From assembly GCF_005298175.1 (NCBI RefSeq), contig NZ_SZYH01000001.1, forward strand, positions 186,001-250,000: DNA of 64,000 bases, read 5' to 3'. A model generated the notes under the pieces. The model was given only the letters and a program-made list of their open reading frames with translations, did no database searches and had not been told where the DNA came from. Each line of letters opens with the position of its first letter. Within the stretch, counting starts at the first letter, position 1. Both the position numbers and the translations under genes were made by a program. This document shows positions 51,309 through 60,300 of this stretch, in pieces. Origin of the DNA: Marinobacter panjinensis. GTDB taxonomy: Bacteria; Pseudomonadota; Gammaproteobacteria; Pseudomonadales; Oleiphilaceae.

Positions 51309-51794
51309 ATGACTCAGCTAGCCCGGTTTCAGAAACGCATTCACAGCATGATTCCGCTCTCGGAAGCCCTGGGTGTGGAATTGCTTTCCTATGACGGCCG
51401 CGCCTTGCTGGTCCGTGCTCCCCTGGAACCCAATCATAATCACCAGGGGACCGGATTTGGCGGCAGCGTCTATTCGGTCGCGGTGATTTCAGCCTGGGGC
51501 CTGGTTGAGCTTGTTTTGGCTGACCTGGGATTGGCCGGCAATGTGGTGATACAGGTTGGCGAAATCGAGCACATCGAACCGGTTGACGGTGACTTCTATG
51601 CCCTCTGCCGCCTTCCCGGCGGCGAAATTCCCGACCGATTCCGCAAGAGCCTGGCACGACACGGCAAGGGGCGGTTGTCTCTGATTGCGGAAGTCTATTG
51701 TGGCGAACCTTCAAGAGAGCCCGTCAGCGAGCCGGTAGCCGTGTTCCAGGGCCGATTTGTAGTTCAGGGCGCCCATTCCAGGGCGGTCATCTAG
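51309..51794 (+). CDS. YiiD C-terminal-type thioesterase
   Basis: 161 aa from the ATG at 51309, preceded by AGGAGGG. 'RFQKRIHSMIPLSEALGVELLSYDGRALLVRAPLEPNHNHQGTGFGGSVYSVAVISAWGLVELVLADLGLAGNVVIQ' is the YiiD_C hotdog pattern, with the N-x-x-G-T-x-F-G-G-S motif. Such domains hydrolyse thioesters; the partner could be acyl-CoA or acyl-carrier products of the neighbouring synthetase (inference). A perfect palindrome follows the stop. Confidence 0.75.
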   Translation: MTQLARFQKRIHSMIPLSEALGVELLSYDGRALLVRAPLEPNHNHQGTGFGGSVYSVAVISAWGLVELVLADLGLAGNVVIQVGEIEHIEPVDGDFYALCRLPGGEIPDRFRKSLARHGKGRLSLIAEVYCGEPSREPVSEPVAVFQGRFVVQGAHSRAVI

Positions 51795-51813
51795 CAAGGG
51801 GTCAGCCTGCTAG

Positions 51814-51833
51814 GCAGCATCAGCTGATGCTGC
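51814..51833. terminator. Perfect palindrome between convergent genes
   Basis: GCAGCATCAGCTGATGCTGC (20 bases, self-complementary), overlapping the stop of the iron permease gene on the minus strand, after the thioesterase on the plus strand. No T-run. Confidence 0.5.
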
Positions 51834-53508
51834 GGGTGCCGGAGATGGACTTGCTCATCAGAATAATCGGTACGATACCGGCCAGCACAATAATCAGCGC
51901 CGGCAGGGCGCTGTGCGCCAGTTGTTCGTCCGAGGCGAACTGGTACACGTAGGTGGCCAGTGTCTCAAAGTTGAACGGCCGCAGAATCAACGTCGCCGGC
52001 AGCTCCTTCATGACATCCACAAACACCACCAGAGCAGCGGTAATCAGGGTGCCCCTGAGCATGGGCAGGTGCACCTTTACCAGGGTTTGCCCGGGGGTGT
52101 GCCCCAGCGACCTGGACGCCATGTCCATGCTGGGAGTGATCTTCTGCAGGGCGCTTTCCACACTGCCTGCCGATACCGCCAGGAAACGCACGGTGTAGGC
52201 AAACACCAGGGCAAAGGCGGAACCACTGAGCAGCAGCCCGCTGCTGAAGCCAAAAGTGTCCCTCATAACGCTGTCGACCTGGTTATCAAACGCCGCCAGG
52301 GGCACGATCACCCCCACCGCAAGTACGGCGCCAGGCATGGCATAACCCAGGCTGGAGAGCCGCATCATGATCTGCATGCCACGGGTATTGTGGAGCCGGC
52401 GGCTGTAGGCCAGGGTGACGCCGATAACCAGCGTTGTCAGCGCAGCGGTGCCGGACAGGAACAGGCTGTTCAGGGTATTGCGAATGAAATCCGGGTTCCA
52501 GCTTTCATCGAAGTACTCCCAGGCGTACTGGCCAAGGGTGATGGCCGGCAACAGAAAGCCGAAGATGACCGGCAGGGCGCAGACTGCTACGCAGATCAGC
52601 TGGCGCGGAAACGACATGGTAAAACGGCGAATGGGGTCACGGTTGTCCCGCGCTGCAAACTGTTGCTGCTTGCGGCGGGAGTATCGTTCAAGGGTGACCA
52701 GGATGACCACAAAGGCCAACATGGTAGTGGCAATCTGTGCCGCACCGCCCAGGTTGCCCAGGTTCATCCAGGTGTCGAACAGGCCGGCGGTGAGGGTCTG
52801 GACGGCGAAGAAATCAACGGTACCGAAATCGTTCAGTGTTTCCATCAGTACCAGCGACAGGCCGACGGCAACGGCCGGGCGTGCGATGGGCAGTACCACT
52901 CTGAAGAAGGTGCTCAGTGCCGAGTGGCCGAGGCTGCGGCTGACAGCAAACAGTGAAGGCGACTGCTCGAGAAATGCCGCCCGTGCCAGCAGGTACACGT
53001 AGGGGTACAGCACCAGGCCGATCATCAGCGTGGCGCCTTCCAGGCTGCGTATTTCCGGGAACCAGTAATCGGTGGCGTTACGCCAGCCAAACCATTCCCG
53101 CAAGCTGGTCTGAACCGGCCCGGCGTAATCCAGCAGGCTGGTGTATACATAAGCGATAACGTAAGCCGGTACTGCAAAGGGCAGCAGCATGGCCCACTCG
53201 AAGAACTTGCGCCCGGGGAACTCGCACATGGTGACCGCCCAGGCGGTGGCAAGGCCGATGGTCAGCGTAATCACGGCAACGCCGGCCATGAGCTGGAGGG
53301 TGGTGCTCAGGTAGCGGGGCAGGGTGGTATCCAGCAGGTGGGGCCAGATGTTTTCTTCGGGAAACAGGGCGAGGATAATCACTGACAGAACCGGAAGCAC
53401 CACGATTGCCGTGGTGAGCGCTGCCGTAATCAGCCAGCGTTTCGAGGTCCGCCTGGCCAGCAGGGGACTGTCTGCTCCGGTCTGCTCAGCGGTAATGGCC
53501 TCGGTCAT
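51820..53508 (-). CDS. Ferric-iron ABC transporter permease
   Basis: A 562-aa permease with two fused halves, each about six membrane segments; the coupling motifs are 'SRSLGHSALSTFFRVVLPIARPAVAVGLSLVLMETLNDFGTV' near residue 195 and 'SRSLGHTPGQTLVKVHLPMLRGTLITAALVVFVDVMKELPATLI' near residue 475. This is the FbpB/SfuB type. AAGGGA four bases before the ATG. It lies downstream of the binding-protein gene, with a strong terminator between them, and no ATPase gene follows. Confidence 0.87.
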   Translation of the reverse strand: MTEAITAEQTGADSPLLARRTSKRWLITAALTTAIVVLPVLSVIILALFPEENIWPHLLDTTLPRYLSTTLQLMAGVAVITLTIGLATAWAVTMCEFPGRKFFEWAMLLPFAVPAYVIAYVYTSLLDYAGPVQTSLREWFGWRNATDYWFPEIRSLEGATLMIGLVLYPYVYLLARAAFLEQSPSLFAVSRSLGHSALSTFFRVVLPIARPAVAVGLSLVLMETLNDFGTVDFFAVQTLTAGLFDTWMNLGNLGGAAQIATTMLAFVVILVTLERYSRRKQQQFAARDNRDPIRRFTMSFPRQLICVAVCALPVIFGFLLPAITLGQYAWEYFDESWNPDFIRNTLNSLFLSGTAALTTLVIGVTLAYSRRLHNTRGMQIMMRLSSLGYAMPGAVLAVGVIVPLAAFDNQVDSVMRDTFGFSSGLLLSGSAFALVFAYTVRFLAVSAGSVESALQKITPSMDMASRSLGHTPGQTLVKVHLPMLRGTLITAALVVFVDVMKELPATLILRPFNFETLATYVYQFASDEQLAHSALPALIIVLAGIVPIILMSKSISGTRSIS

Positions 53509-53564
53509 AGGTTCCCTTGGGGTTCATGTCGGGGTTCATGAAAAGCTCAGGGCCGCGATTGTAC

Positions 53565-53596
53565 AAAAAAGCCGGGACCAACGTCCCGGCTTTTTT
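53565..53596. terminator. Bidirectional rho-independent terminator
   Basis: AAAAAAGCCGGGAC / GTCCCGGCTTTTTT with a 4-base loop. On the minus strand it follows the binding-protein gene stop and precedes the permease, so it should make the binding protein more abundant than the permease. Confidence 0.85.
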
Positions 53597-53612
53597 GGGG
53601 TAGAGCGTTTAA

Positions 53613-54626
53613 TCAGTTGTCGTAATCAACGCGATCCACCATCTTCACCGCTGCATTGCGGTGTTCTGCAATTTCCTGCAGGGACAGGTCGTCCGGATTG
53701 ATGTCGCCCCATTCGGCGACAATGCCAGACGGCTTCACGTCCGGGTTGGCCGGGTATTCGGTGTTGGCCTCGGCATAGATCTTCTGGGCCTTCGGTGTGG
53801 ACAGGAACTCCATCAGGCGAACGGCGTTGTCGCGGTTGGGGGCACTGTTGGTCAGTGCGATACCGCTGATGTTGATGTGGGTGCCACGGCCGTCAGCGTT
53901 GGGGAATACCAGGCGTACCGCCTCTGCCTGTTCACGCTGGTTTTCGTCGTTCAGCATGTTGCCGTAGTAGTAGCTGTTACCGATGGCGATGTCGCACTCG
54001 CCGGCGTGGATGGCCTTGATCTGGTCACGGTCACCGCCCTGGGGCTTGCGCGCCAGGTTGTCTTTCAGGCCTGTCAGCCACTCTTCCGCTTTTTCCTCAC
54101 CGTGGTGGGCGATCATGGATGAGAACAGGGCAATGTTGTAAGGGTGCTTGCCGCTGCGGGTACAGATGCGATCGTTCCACTTGTCGTCGGCCAAGCCTTC
54201 GTAGGTTGTGATCTCGCCTTCTTCAACACGCTCTTTGGAGGCGAAGATGAGACGGCCACGGGTGGTCAGTGCAAACCACTTTCCATCCGGGTGACGCAGG
54301 TTTTCCGGGATGTTCTGTTCCAGGGTGTCGTTGTCGACGCCCTGTACCAGGTCCCGCTCGACCAGCTCGTTAAGTCGGGAGATGTCCACGGTCATCACCA
54401 GGTCAGCCGGGCTGTTACGTCCTTCGCGTTCCAGACGCTCTGCCAGTCCTTTCTTGGCAAATACCACCTTGGTTTCAATGCCGGTTTCTTCTTCAAAGGC
54501 GTTCAGAAGAGGTTCAAGCAGATAGGCCTGGCGGTAGGAGTAGATGTTGACCTCTCCGTCGGCGCTGGCCTGAACAGGCAGGGCGCAGGCTGCTGCAATA
54601 GCGGTAGCGGCAAGTTTCAGACGCAT
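53613..54626 (-). CDS. Fe(III) ABC transporter substrate-binding protein (FutA/FbpA-like)
   Basis: A 337-aa periplasmic protein with signal peptide (LAATAIAAACALPVQASA). The tail 'IAIGNSYYYGNMLNDENQREQAEAVRLVF' carries the tyrosine pair (YYY) used to hold ferric iron in the FutA/FbpA family, and 'NIYSYRQAYLLEPLLNAFEEETGIETKVVFAKKGLAERL' is the family's start with the Y(R/Q) ligand. AAGGAAGG six bases before the ATG. A Fur-like site lies about 75-93 bases upstream. The permease follows after a terminator. Confidence 0.9.
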   Translation of the reverse strand: MRLKLAATAIAAACALPVQASADGEVNIYSYRQAYLLEPLLNAFEEETGIETKVVFAKKGLAERLEREGRNSPADLVMTVDISRLNELVERDLVQGVDNDTLEQNIPENLRHPDGKWFALTTRGRLIFASKERVEEGEITTYEGLADDKWNDRICTRSGKHPYNIALFSSMIAHHGEEKAEEWLTGLKDNLARKPQGGDRDQIKAIHAGECDIAIGNSYYYGNMLNDENQREQAEAVRLVFPNADGRGTHINISGIALTNSAPNRDNAVRLMEFLSTPKAQKIYAEANTEYPANPDVKPSGIVAEWGDINPDDLSLQEIAEHRNAAVKMVDRVDYDN

Positions 54627-54700
54627 GTTGTACCTTCCTTAATGGTTCCGGTAAGCGGGGGCTTGCTGAACTGTAGTGAGATTCAGCAATGTTTAAAAAC

Positions 54701-54719
54701 AGCAACCATTCTCATTTCT
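54701..54719 (-). promoter_or_regulatory. Candidate Fur box
   Basis: On the minus strand AGAAATGAGAATGGTTGCT; it contains AATGAGAAT, the core of gammaproteobacterial Fur sites, about 10 of 19 identical to GATAATGATAATCATTATC. Position fits control of the iron-binding-protein gene. Confidence 0.45.
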
Positions 54720-54821
54720 GTTCAGCCAAGTGTCAATACACCTATGCCATATTCTTTCAAAAATGGTGCTATGCTTCGGAAGACTATAAAAACTATGCAA
54801 AAAGTGGTGGGAACACAGACT

Positions 54822-55094
54822 ATGGTTGGGAATGATCGCAGAGTACACAACCGCACAGCGATGAGCGCGAAGGTCCGCGTGACTCATGAAGAACTTGGTG
54901 AATTCGTGTTCTCGACCAGAGATATATCCGACGGCGGTGTTTTTGTGGTGGTGGACACCGAGCCGTTCGAGCCATCGATTGGCGACCAGGTTCAGGTGCA
55001 GGTACAGGGCCTGCCAGTACCGGCCCCGGTGCTGGATATGGTGGTGGTCCGCAAGACCAATGATGGATTCGGTTTGCAGTTCGCAGACCAGTGA
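54822..55094 (+). CDS. PilZ-domain protein
   Basis: 90 aa from the ATG at 54822 (GGTGGGAA upstream), with ATGs at 54795 and 54771 as alternatives. The c-di-GMP-binding motifs are R-V-H-N-R (in 'DRRVHNRTAM') and D-I-S-D-G-G ('TRDISDGGVFVVV'), followed by the beta barrel 'GDQVQVQVQGLPVPAPVLDMVVVRKTNDGFGLQF'. A single-domain PilZ effector. Divergent from the iron-binding-protein gene; 16 bases before the next lipoprotein gene. Confidence 0.8.
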   Translation: MVGNDRRVHNRTAMSAKVRVTHEELGEFVFSTRDISDGGVFVVVDTEPFEPSIGDQVQVQVQGLPVPAPVLDMVVVRKTNDGFGLQFADQ

Positions 55095-55110
55095 TACGGA
55101 TGTTATCAGT

Positions 55111-55716
55111 ATGAAATACCCCGGATTTTTCCGTTCCCTGAGCCTTTGCGTGGCGGTTGTGCCGCTGCTTCTGAGTGGATGTGCCTCCTATTACAGCCAC
55201 TATGCTGTGTTCCCGGCCGAAAACTCACAGGGGGAGGCTCGTCAGGTAAAGCTCACCTGGCAGACTGCCGAATATCCTGGCTGGTGGGTCGTCGATAACA
55301 AGTCCACGCCTATTACCATTGAAACCCAGTGCAGTGCCCGCAAGTGGCGGCTGGTGGATGACAGCCATGATGAGGCCGGCGGGGCCGATTGCGGTAATGG
55401 CATTCGCGCCTGTGGTGTTCAGGGTGAGGATGTCCTGGCCCGTAACGACACGCCGGCAGGGCCGGGTACCCGCTGTATGGCGATCAACCCCGGTGAACCG
55501 GATGCACGGATAACGGATATCGACTCGTCCCTGGGGTTGCTGGTGTCCTGTCAGCCGGCCCGCACAGTCCGTGGCAGTGGTGATGACAGTGAGCACATCG
55601 ACTATATTCGCGCCTCTGCGGTGCCCTATACCATCTATAGCCGCAAGTCTCCGCGGGGAAGGCTCAATGCCCGGCCGCCGGAACTGGATGATGCTGTCTG
55701 CGAGGATAACGACTAG
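55111..55716 (+). CDS. Lipoprotein of unknown function
   Basis: 201 aa from the ATG at 55111. Lipoprotein signal (FRSLSLCVAVVPLLLSGC). The body is acidic and has several cysteines: 'PITIETQCSARKWRLVDDSHDEAGGADCGNGIRACGVQGEDVLARNDTPAGPGTRCMAINPGEPDARI', then 'SLGLLVSCQPAR'. No domain recognised. Starts 16 bases after the PilZ stop with a weak ribosome binding site, so possibly read by coupling. Confidence 0.6.
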   Translation: MKYPGFFRSLSLCVAVVPLLLSGCASYYSHYAVFPAENSQGEARQVKLTWQTAEYPGWWVVDNKSTPITIETQCSARKWRLVDDSHDEAGGADCGNGIRACGVQGEDVLARNDTPAGPGTRCMAINPGEPDARITDIDSSLGLLVSCQPARTVRGSGDDSEHIDYIRASAVPYTIYSRKSPRGRLNARPPELDDAVCEDND

Positions 55717-55895
55717 TTTTCTGACAATGTGTTTAATTGTGAGGGTTGTCACATTGCTACACTTTGTTTCCCGTTGATAGTTTTCGTTACCCTCTGTCGC
55801 GTTCGGGTTACCTTGCACTACAAAAATGTAATGGACTCTTTCACCGGGACCGTCACAATGGTCAGTATCGATTCGTACACGTGCAGAGGTGTCCC

Positions 55896-57203
55896 GTGGG
55901 AGTCCGCCAAAAGAAAGTAGCTGTCCAGGATCTTGAAATCGGCATGTTTGTGTCCGATCTCGATCGCCCGTGGCATCAGACGCCTTTCCCGATCCAGGGC
56001 TTCCATATCCGGTCCCAGGATGACATCCGTTCACTGGTTTCGTACTGCAAGTGGGTTGTTGTAGACGTTGAAGAAACCCGTGAAAACATCGAAAAGAATT
56101 TTTCCGGCAGTCGCTTCGTCGCGGGCAAGCCCCAGCGTAAGGGAAACAAGCGCGAAGAGGTGCAGTTGCCCCCGCTGAGTATCAAGGAGCCGGTCAGCTA
56201 CGAAAACGTCACCACCATGAAGAAAGAGCTCAAGGTTTCCAGAAAGGTCATGATGGATGCCGAAGCTTCTCTTCACCGGGTTTTTGAGTCAGTTCAGGCA
56301 GGGGCCACACCCGACTTGCGGGAAGTGGCTGCGGTTACGCGAAGAATGGTCGAAAGTGCCGTTCGCAATCCTGATGCACTGCTCTGGCTAAGCCGGACAA
56401 GCCACCACGACGATTACACCTATCGGCATTCCCTGAATACCGCCGTCTGGGCGCTGGTCTGCGGCCGTCAGTTGGGCCTCAACGAAGGCCTGCTGAACCA
56501 CCTGGGCCTCGGCTGCCTGTTATCGCAGATCGGCAAGCTGGACCTTCCGGGCCGCATTCTCCGCAATGAGGGCAAACTGAACGCTGATGATTTCGCGCTT
56601 TACCGCAGTTATGTGGAAAAAGGGGTAGCGAAACTGGCGGACACCGGAGTATCTCGGGCTGTTGTCAGTGTTGTGCAGGGGCATCGCGAGCGCCATAACG
56701 GCTCCGGCTTCCCGGAAGGTGTCCGGGGCGACAGAATTCCATTGTTGGCCAAGGTTGCCGGACTGGCAGAGTACTTCGAGACTCTGATCGGCCCCCGCGA
56801 TGCGGGTGAGCCGATGACGCCCGCCCGTGCGGTGAATCTGGTGTACGACATGCGCAACATCGAGTTCCAGGAAGACCTGGCAGAGCAGTTCATTCAGGCC
56901 ATTGGTATCTATCCTACCGGCAGCCTGGTTGAACTGACGGATGGTCAGCGCGGAATTGTGGTTTCCCATACCCCGGAGCGCCGCTTGTGGCCGAAGGTCA
57001 TGGTGATGACTGATCGCGCCCACCATCCCCTCAAGTCTGCCCGGATTGTGGACCTGGCGAAGTATAACGAGGGTCGCAACGCCTACGAAGCCCTGTCCAT
57101 TGCCGAGTGTCTGCCAGACGGCACAGAAGGGCTGCATCCGGAACATTATGACGTGACCGGGGCAGAGTCTCGCTGGAACCTGTCCCGGATTGTCGGCGCC
57201 TGA
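55896..57203 (+). CDS. DUF3391 / HD-GYP-like protein with a degenerate HD pair
   Basis: 435 aa from a GTG start at 55896 (AGAGG six bases upstream); no ATG fits the N-terminal domain. Residues 1-60 are DUF3391 (VGVRQKKVAVQDLEIGMFVSDLDRPWHQTPFPIQG). The HD-GYP fold spans about 125-340: 'TYRHSLNTAVWALVCGRQLGLNEGLLNHLGLGCLLSQIGKLDLPGRIL' where the usual HDIGK is SQIGK (near residue 210); 'GHRERHNGSGFPEGVRGDRIPLLAKVAGLAEYFETLIG' has GFP for GYP and E for the usual D. Metal ligands are thus missing, and it probably binds rather than cleaves c-di-GMP. Ends with a beta-rich tail. Confidence 0.83.
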   Translation: MGVRQKKVAVQDLEIGMFVSDLDRPWHQTPFPIQGFHIRSQDDIRSLVSYCKWVVVDVEETRENIEKNFSGSRFVAGKPQRKGNKREEVQLPPLSIKEPVSYENVTTMKKELKVSRKVMMDAEASLHRVFESVQAGATPDLREVAAVTRRMVESAVRNPDALLWLSRTSHHDDYTYRHSLNTAVWALVCGRQLGLNEGLLNHLGLGCLLSQIGKLDLPGRILRNEGKLNADDFALYRSYVEKGVAKLADTGVSRAVVSVVQGHRERHNGSGFPEGVRGDRIPLLAKVAGLAEYFETLIGPRDAGEPMTPARAVNLVYDMRNIEFQEDLAEQFIQAIGIYPTGSLVELTDGQRGIVVSHTPERRLWPKVMVMTDRAHHPLKSARIVDLAKYNEGRNAYEALSIAECLPDGTEGLHPEHYDVTGAESRWNLSRIVGA

Positions 57204-57224
57204 GAAGGGCGCCGGCAGGGTCAT

Positions 57225-58346
57225 TTATTCGATAATGACGCGAAGCTGTTTTTTCACCCAACGATAGGTGTCGTCCGGGCGGAAATTGACCAGTAGTTCT
57301 GATTCCCCTCCCGATTCTCCCGCTACAAAATAGTCAACCGAAGCTGATTGCCAGCCGAAGGAATGGACGACCACGTCCTGGCTCCGGGTGCTCACGGATT
57401 CAATATCCGCCAGCTCAGGTTTCCCGCCTATTTTCTTTACCTTGACTGTTTTGATAGCGGTATCGGTAGCGGGGAATTCGACTACGTCATCGTCCAGATA
57501 GTAGCGGTTGGCGAGCCGGGTGGTGATGGTGTCCAGTTCCCGGGTCAGGTAATTCCTGGCGTCGTCGACGTCGGCATCGTCCAGGCTGCGGACCGCATTC
57601 ATGATCCGGTCGCGCTTGTTTTCCAGGTCCACCCGATACTCAACGTCTTCATCGCGCTCGTCCGTGTCTTCGGGCCGTTCCGGAGCGGCAGCGATTTCTT
57701 CATCGGTTGGTGGGGCTTCGCACAGTTCATTGCCCTCCGGGAAGAAGCAGATGCGGCTGAGCACCTGGTTGGCGGGCGAGGTATCATTGCCGGCTGATTC
57801 GAATTCGTCCTGGGGCACGTGGAAGTCTATCGGCTCGTCCAGTTCGGCCAGTGCCACATTCAGCTGGGTGATCACACGCTCGCGAATTTCGATGCCTTCC
57901 CCACTGGAGATGTTCAGCTTCCAGTTCAGTGCCAGCAGGAAGCGGGTGAGGTTGATCAACGGTACATCAAGAAGAAGCTGCTGCTCGGTAATGCGGTGGC
58001 TCTGAAGCCCCTCGGCGGTGGTTCCGGGGATTTGTAATGCGGTCCGCAGGTCCGGAAAGAATTCCAGGGGTGTGACCACGGGTTGAACGGGTACACCTTC
58101 TGCCAGTTCCAGGTTGCCGACTTTCAGGGTCAGGGTTTCGCCAGGGAAATAACGATAGCGGCCCTCGCTGTCAGTGGTGTCACTACGGCTCGCTGTGGAG
58201 TAAGACAACCCGGAAATGCCCGCGGGCATGATCTGGCCGGTGCGGGAACCGTCACCACTATCACCTCCGTCATCGTCGAGGCAGCCGGCCAGAAGCAGGA
58301 CAGAGACCAGAGGCAGTAAAGCGGACTTGAAGTGAGCGGATCTCAT
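57225..58346 (-). CDS. Lipoprotein of unknown function
   Basis: A 373-aa protein with lipoprotein signal (ALLPLVSVLLLAGCLDDDGG). A carboxypeptidase-like beta region follows (GISGLSYSTASRSDTTDSEGRYRYFPGETLTLKVGNLEL), an acidic middle ('PTDEEIAAAPERPEDTDERDEDVEY') and a C-terminal strand region ('VVVHSFGWQSASVDYFVAGESGGESELLVNFRPDDTYRWVKKQLRVIIE'). I recognise no family. Convergent with the HD-GYP-like gene by 21 bases. Start without a clear ribosome binding site. Confidence 0.6.
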   Translation of the reverse strand: MRSAHFKSALLPLVSVLLLAGCLDDDGGDSGDGSRTGQIMPAGISGLSYSTASRSDTTDSEGRYRYFPGETLTLKVGNLELAEGVPVQPVVTPLEFFPDLRTALQIPGTTAEGLQSHRITEQQLLLDVPLINLTRFLLALNWKLNISSGEGIEIRERVITQLNVALAELDEPIDFHVPQDEFESAGNDTSPANQVLSRICFFPEGNELCEAPPTDEEIAAAPERPEDTDERDEDVEYRVDLENKRDRIMNAVRSLDDADVDDARNYLTRELDTITTRLANRYYLDDDVVEFPATDTAIKTVKVKKIGGKPELADIESVSTRSQDVVVHSFGWQSASVDYFVAGESGGESELLVNFRPDDTYRWVKKQLRVIIE

Positions 58347-58561
58347 GGCAGCGCGTACATTCCTGACGTTTTGGCCTGCGTAGCAGAGCCTTTGTAAATT
58401 GTTGTAACCGGCATTATAAGGACGCCGCTTCTGCCATATCGGGAAACCTGTCGCAGTTTGGGGTTTTTATGATTTTGGCCCGGCAGTGCGCTGCCTACTT
58501 GAATTTCTCTTTCCGGGCCACAACTTATAGCTACCTGTTTTTTTGTTCTACTGGACTCATT

Positions 58562-59509
58562 ATGACCAACGCACTCGAAATTGAAGGTCTGGTCAAGACC
58601 TATGGCGACGGCTTCCAGGCCCTCAAGGGCATTGATATGCATGTGGCCGAAGGTGATTTCTTCGCGCTGCTGGGCCCCAACGGCGCTGGCAAGTCCACCA
58701 CCCTTGGTATCGTCTGTTCGCTGGTGAACAAGAGTGCAGGCAAGGTCCGTGTGTTCGGCTCCGACATCGACACCCATCTCTCGGACGCCAAGCTGAACCT
58801 GGGCGTTGTGCCTCAGGAGTTCAACTTTAACCAGTTCGAGAAGGTGTTCGACATTGTCACCACCCAGGCGGGCTACTACGGCATTCCTCTTAAAAAGGCA
58901 TCGGTATCCGCGGAAAAGTATCTGCGCCAGCTCGGGTTGTGGGACAAGCGCAACACCCCGGCGATGATGCTGTCGGGTGGTATGAAGCGGCGGCTGATGA
59001 TTGCCCGGGCACTGGTGCATGAGCCAAAGCTGCTGATCCTCGATGAGCCCACCGCAGGTGTGGATATCGAATTGCGCCGCTCGATGTGGACCTTCCTCGA
59101 GGAAATGAACCGCCAGGGCACCACCATTATCCTCACCACACATTACCTGGAAGAGGCGGAAGCCCTGTGCCGCAACATCGCGATTATTGATCACGGCCGG
59201 ATCCTGCGGAACACCAGCAAGCGGGAACTGTTGCAGCAGCTGAGTTCAGAAACCTTTGTGCTGGATACTGCCGAACCGCTCGAGAAAGCGCCGGACCTTG
59301 ATGGCTTCTACGGCCATCTGGACGGTGAGGGCGCGCTGGTGGTGGACGTGGAGAAGGGCCAGAGCCTGAACGGCATGTTCATTCAGCTTGAACGGCAGGG
59401 TATCCGTGTGGTCAGCATGCGCACCAAGGCCAATCGCCTGGAAGAGTTGTTTATTCGCATGGTGGAGGACAACAACACCAGCACTGCGAAACAGGGAGAA
59501 ACCGCATGA
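58562..59509 (+). CDS. yadG: ABC transporter ATP-binding protein YadG
   Basis: 315 aa from the ATG at 58562. Walker A 'GPNGAGKST', signature 'LSGGMKRRL', Walker B 'LLILDEPTAGVD', H-loop 'LTTHYLEEAE'. The C-terminal 80 residues form the family's extra domain. YadG pairs with YadH in an ABC-2-type exporter of unknown substrate (possibly lipid or drug). The stop overlaps the yadH start (ATGA). The open frame upstream to 58469 has no family match. Confidence 0.9.
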   Translation: MTNALEIEGLVKTYGDGFQALKGIDMHVAEGDFFALLGPNGAGKSTTLGIVCSLVNKSAGKVRVFGSDIDTHLSDAKLNLGVVPQEFNFNQFEKVFDIVTTQAGYYGIPLKKASVSAEKYLRQLGLWDKRNTPAMMLSGGMKRRLMIARALVHEPKLLILDEPTAGVDIELRRSMWTFLEEMNRQGTTIILTTHYLEEAEALCRNIAIIDHGRILRNTSKRELLQQLSSETFVLDTAEPLEKAPDLDGFYGHLDGEGALVVDVEKGQSLNGMFIQLERQGIRVVSMRTKANRLEELFIRMVEDNNTSTAKQGETA

Positions 59510-60279
59510 GAACGGATGCAATGCTGACGGCCTACAAGACCATCGTGACCCGGGAAATTCGCCGGTTTACGCGGATATGGCCGCAAACGCTGCTGCCGCC
59601 GGCGGTCACCATGACGCTGTACTTCATTATTTTCGGCAACCTCATCGGCTCCCGAATCGGGGTGATGGGCGGGTTCGATTATATGTCGTTCATCGTTCCG
59701 GGGCTGATCATGATGGCGGTGATCACCAGTTCCTATTCCAACGTGGTATCTTCGTTCTTCTCCATGAAGTTCCAGCGCAGCATCGAGGAACTGCTGGTGT
59801 CGCCGGTGCCCAACTGGATCATTCTGGCGGGTTATGTCACCGGCGGCATGTCCCGGGGACTGGGCATTGGTCTTATCGTGACGCTGCTGTCGCTGGGCTT
59901 TACCGAGCTGTCGATTCATCACCTGCCCATGGTGATCCTCACGGTGTTCCTGACCTCGGCACTGTTTTCACTGGGTGGCTTCATCAACGCCATGCTGGCT
60001 ACCAAGTTCGATGACATTTCCATTGTGCCGACCTTCGTGCTGACGCCGCTGACGTACCTCGGCGGGGTGTTCTACTCCATCGATATGCTGCCGGGCTTCT
60101 GGCAGGGGGTGTCGATGATCAATCCGATTCTGTACATGGTAAATGCCTTCCGCTATGGCATTCTCGGGGTGTCGGATGTCAATCCATACATTGCTCTTGG
60201 TATGATTCTGTTGTTTATTGCCATCCTGTCTGCCATTTCCCTGCGTATGCTGGCGCGCGGCAAGGGCATTCGTCACTGA
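59506..60279 (+). CDS. yadH: ABC-2-type permease YadH
   Basis: A 257-aa membrane protein of six segments; the ATG overlaps the yadG stop as ATGA. 'MLTAYKTIVTREIRRFTRIWPQTLLPPAVTMTLYFIIFGNLIGSRIG', 'FIVPGLIMMAVITSSYSNVVSSFFSMKFQRSIEELLVSPVPNWIILAGYVTGGMSRG' and 'TPLTYLGGVFYSIDMLPGFWQGVSMINPILYMVNAFRYGILG' are the ABC-2 transporter signatures. Operon with yadG and queF. Confidence 0.9.
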   Translation: MRTDAMLTAYKTIVTREIRRFTRIWPQTLLPPAVTMTLYFIIFGNLIGSRIGVMGGFDYMSFIVPGLIMMAVITSSYSNVVSSFFSMKFQRSIEELLVSPVPNWIILAGYVTGGMSRGLGIGLIVTLLSLGFTELSIHHLPMVILTVFLTSALFSLGGFINAMLATKFDDISIVPTFVLTPLTYLGGVFYSIDMLPGFWQGVSMINPILYMVNAFRYGILGVSDVNPYIALGMILLFIAILSAISLRMLARGKGIRH

Positions 60280-60300
60280 TGTCTGGTTCCAGGATTTCTC

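Noticed and set aside
54144..54770. Extension of the PilZ frame upstream by more than 200 codons
   Set aside because: This part is antisense to the iron-binding-protein gene, which has signal peptide and iron-ligand residues; the PilZ domain begins only at about 54830.
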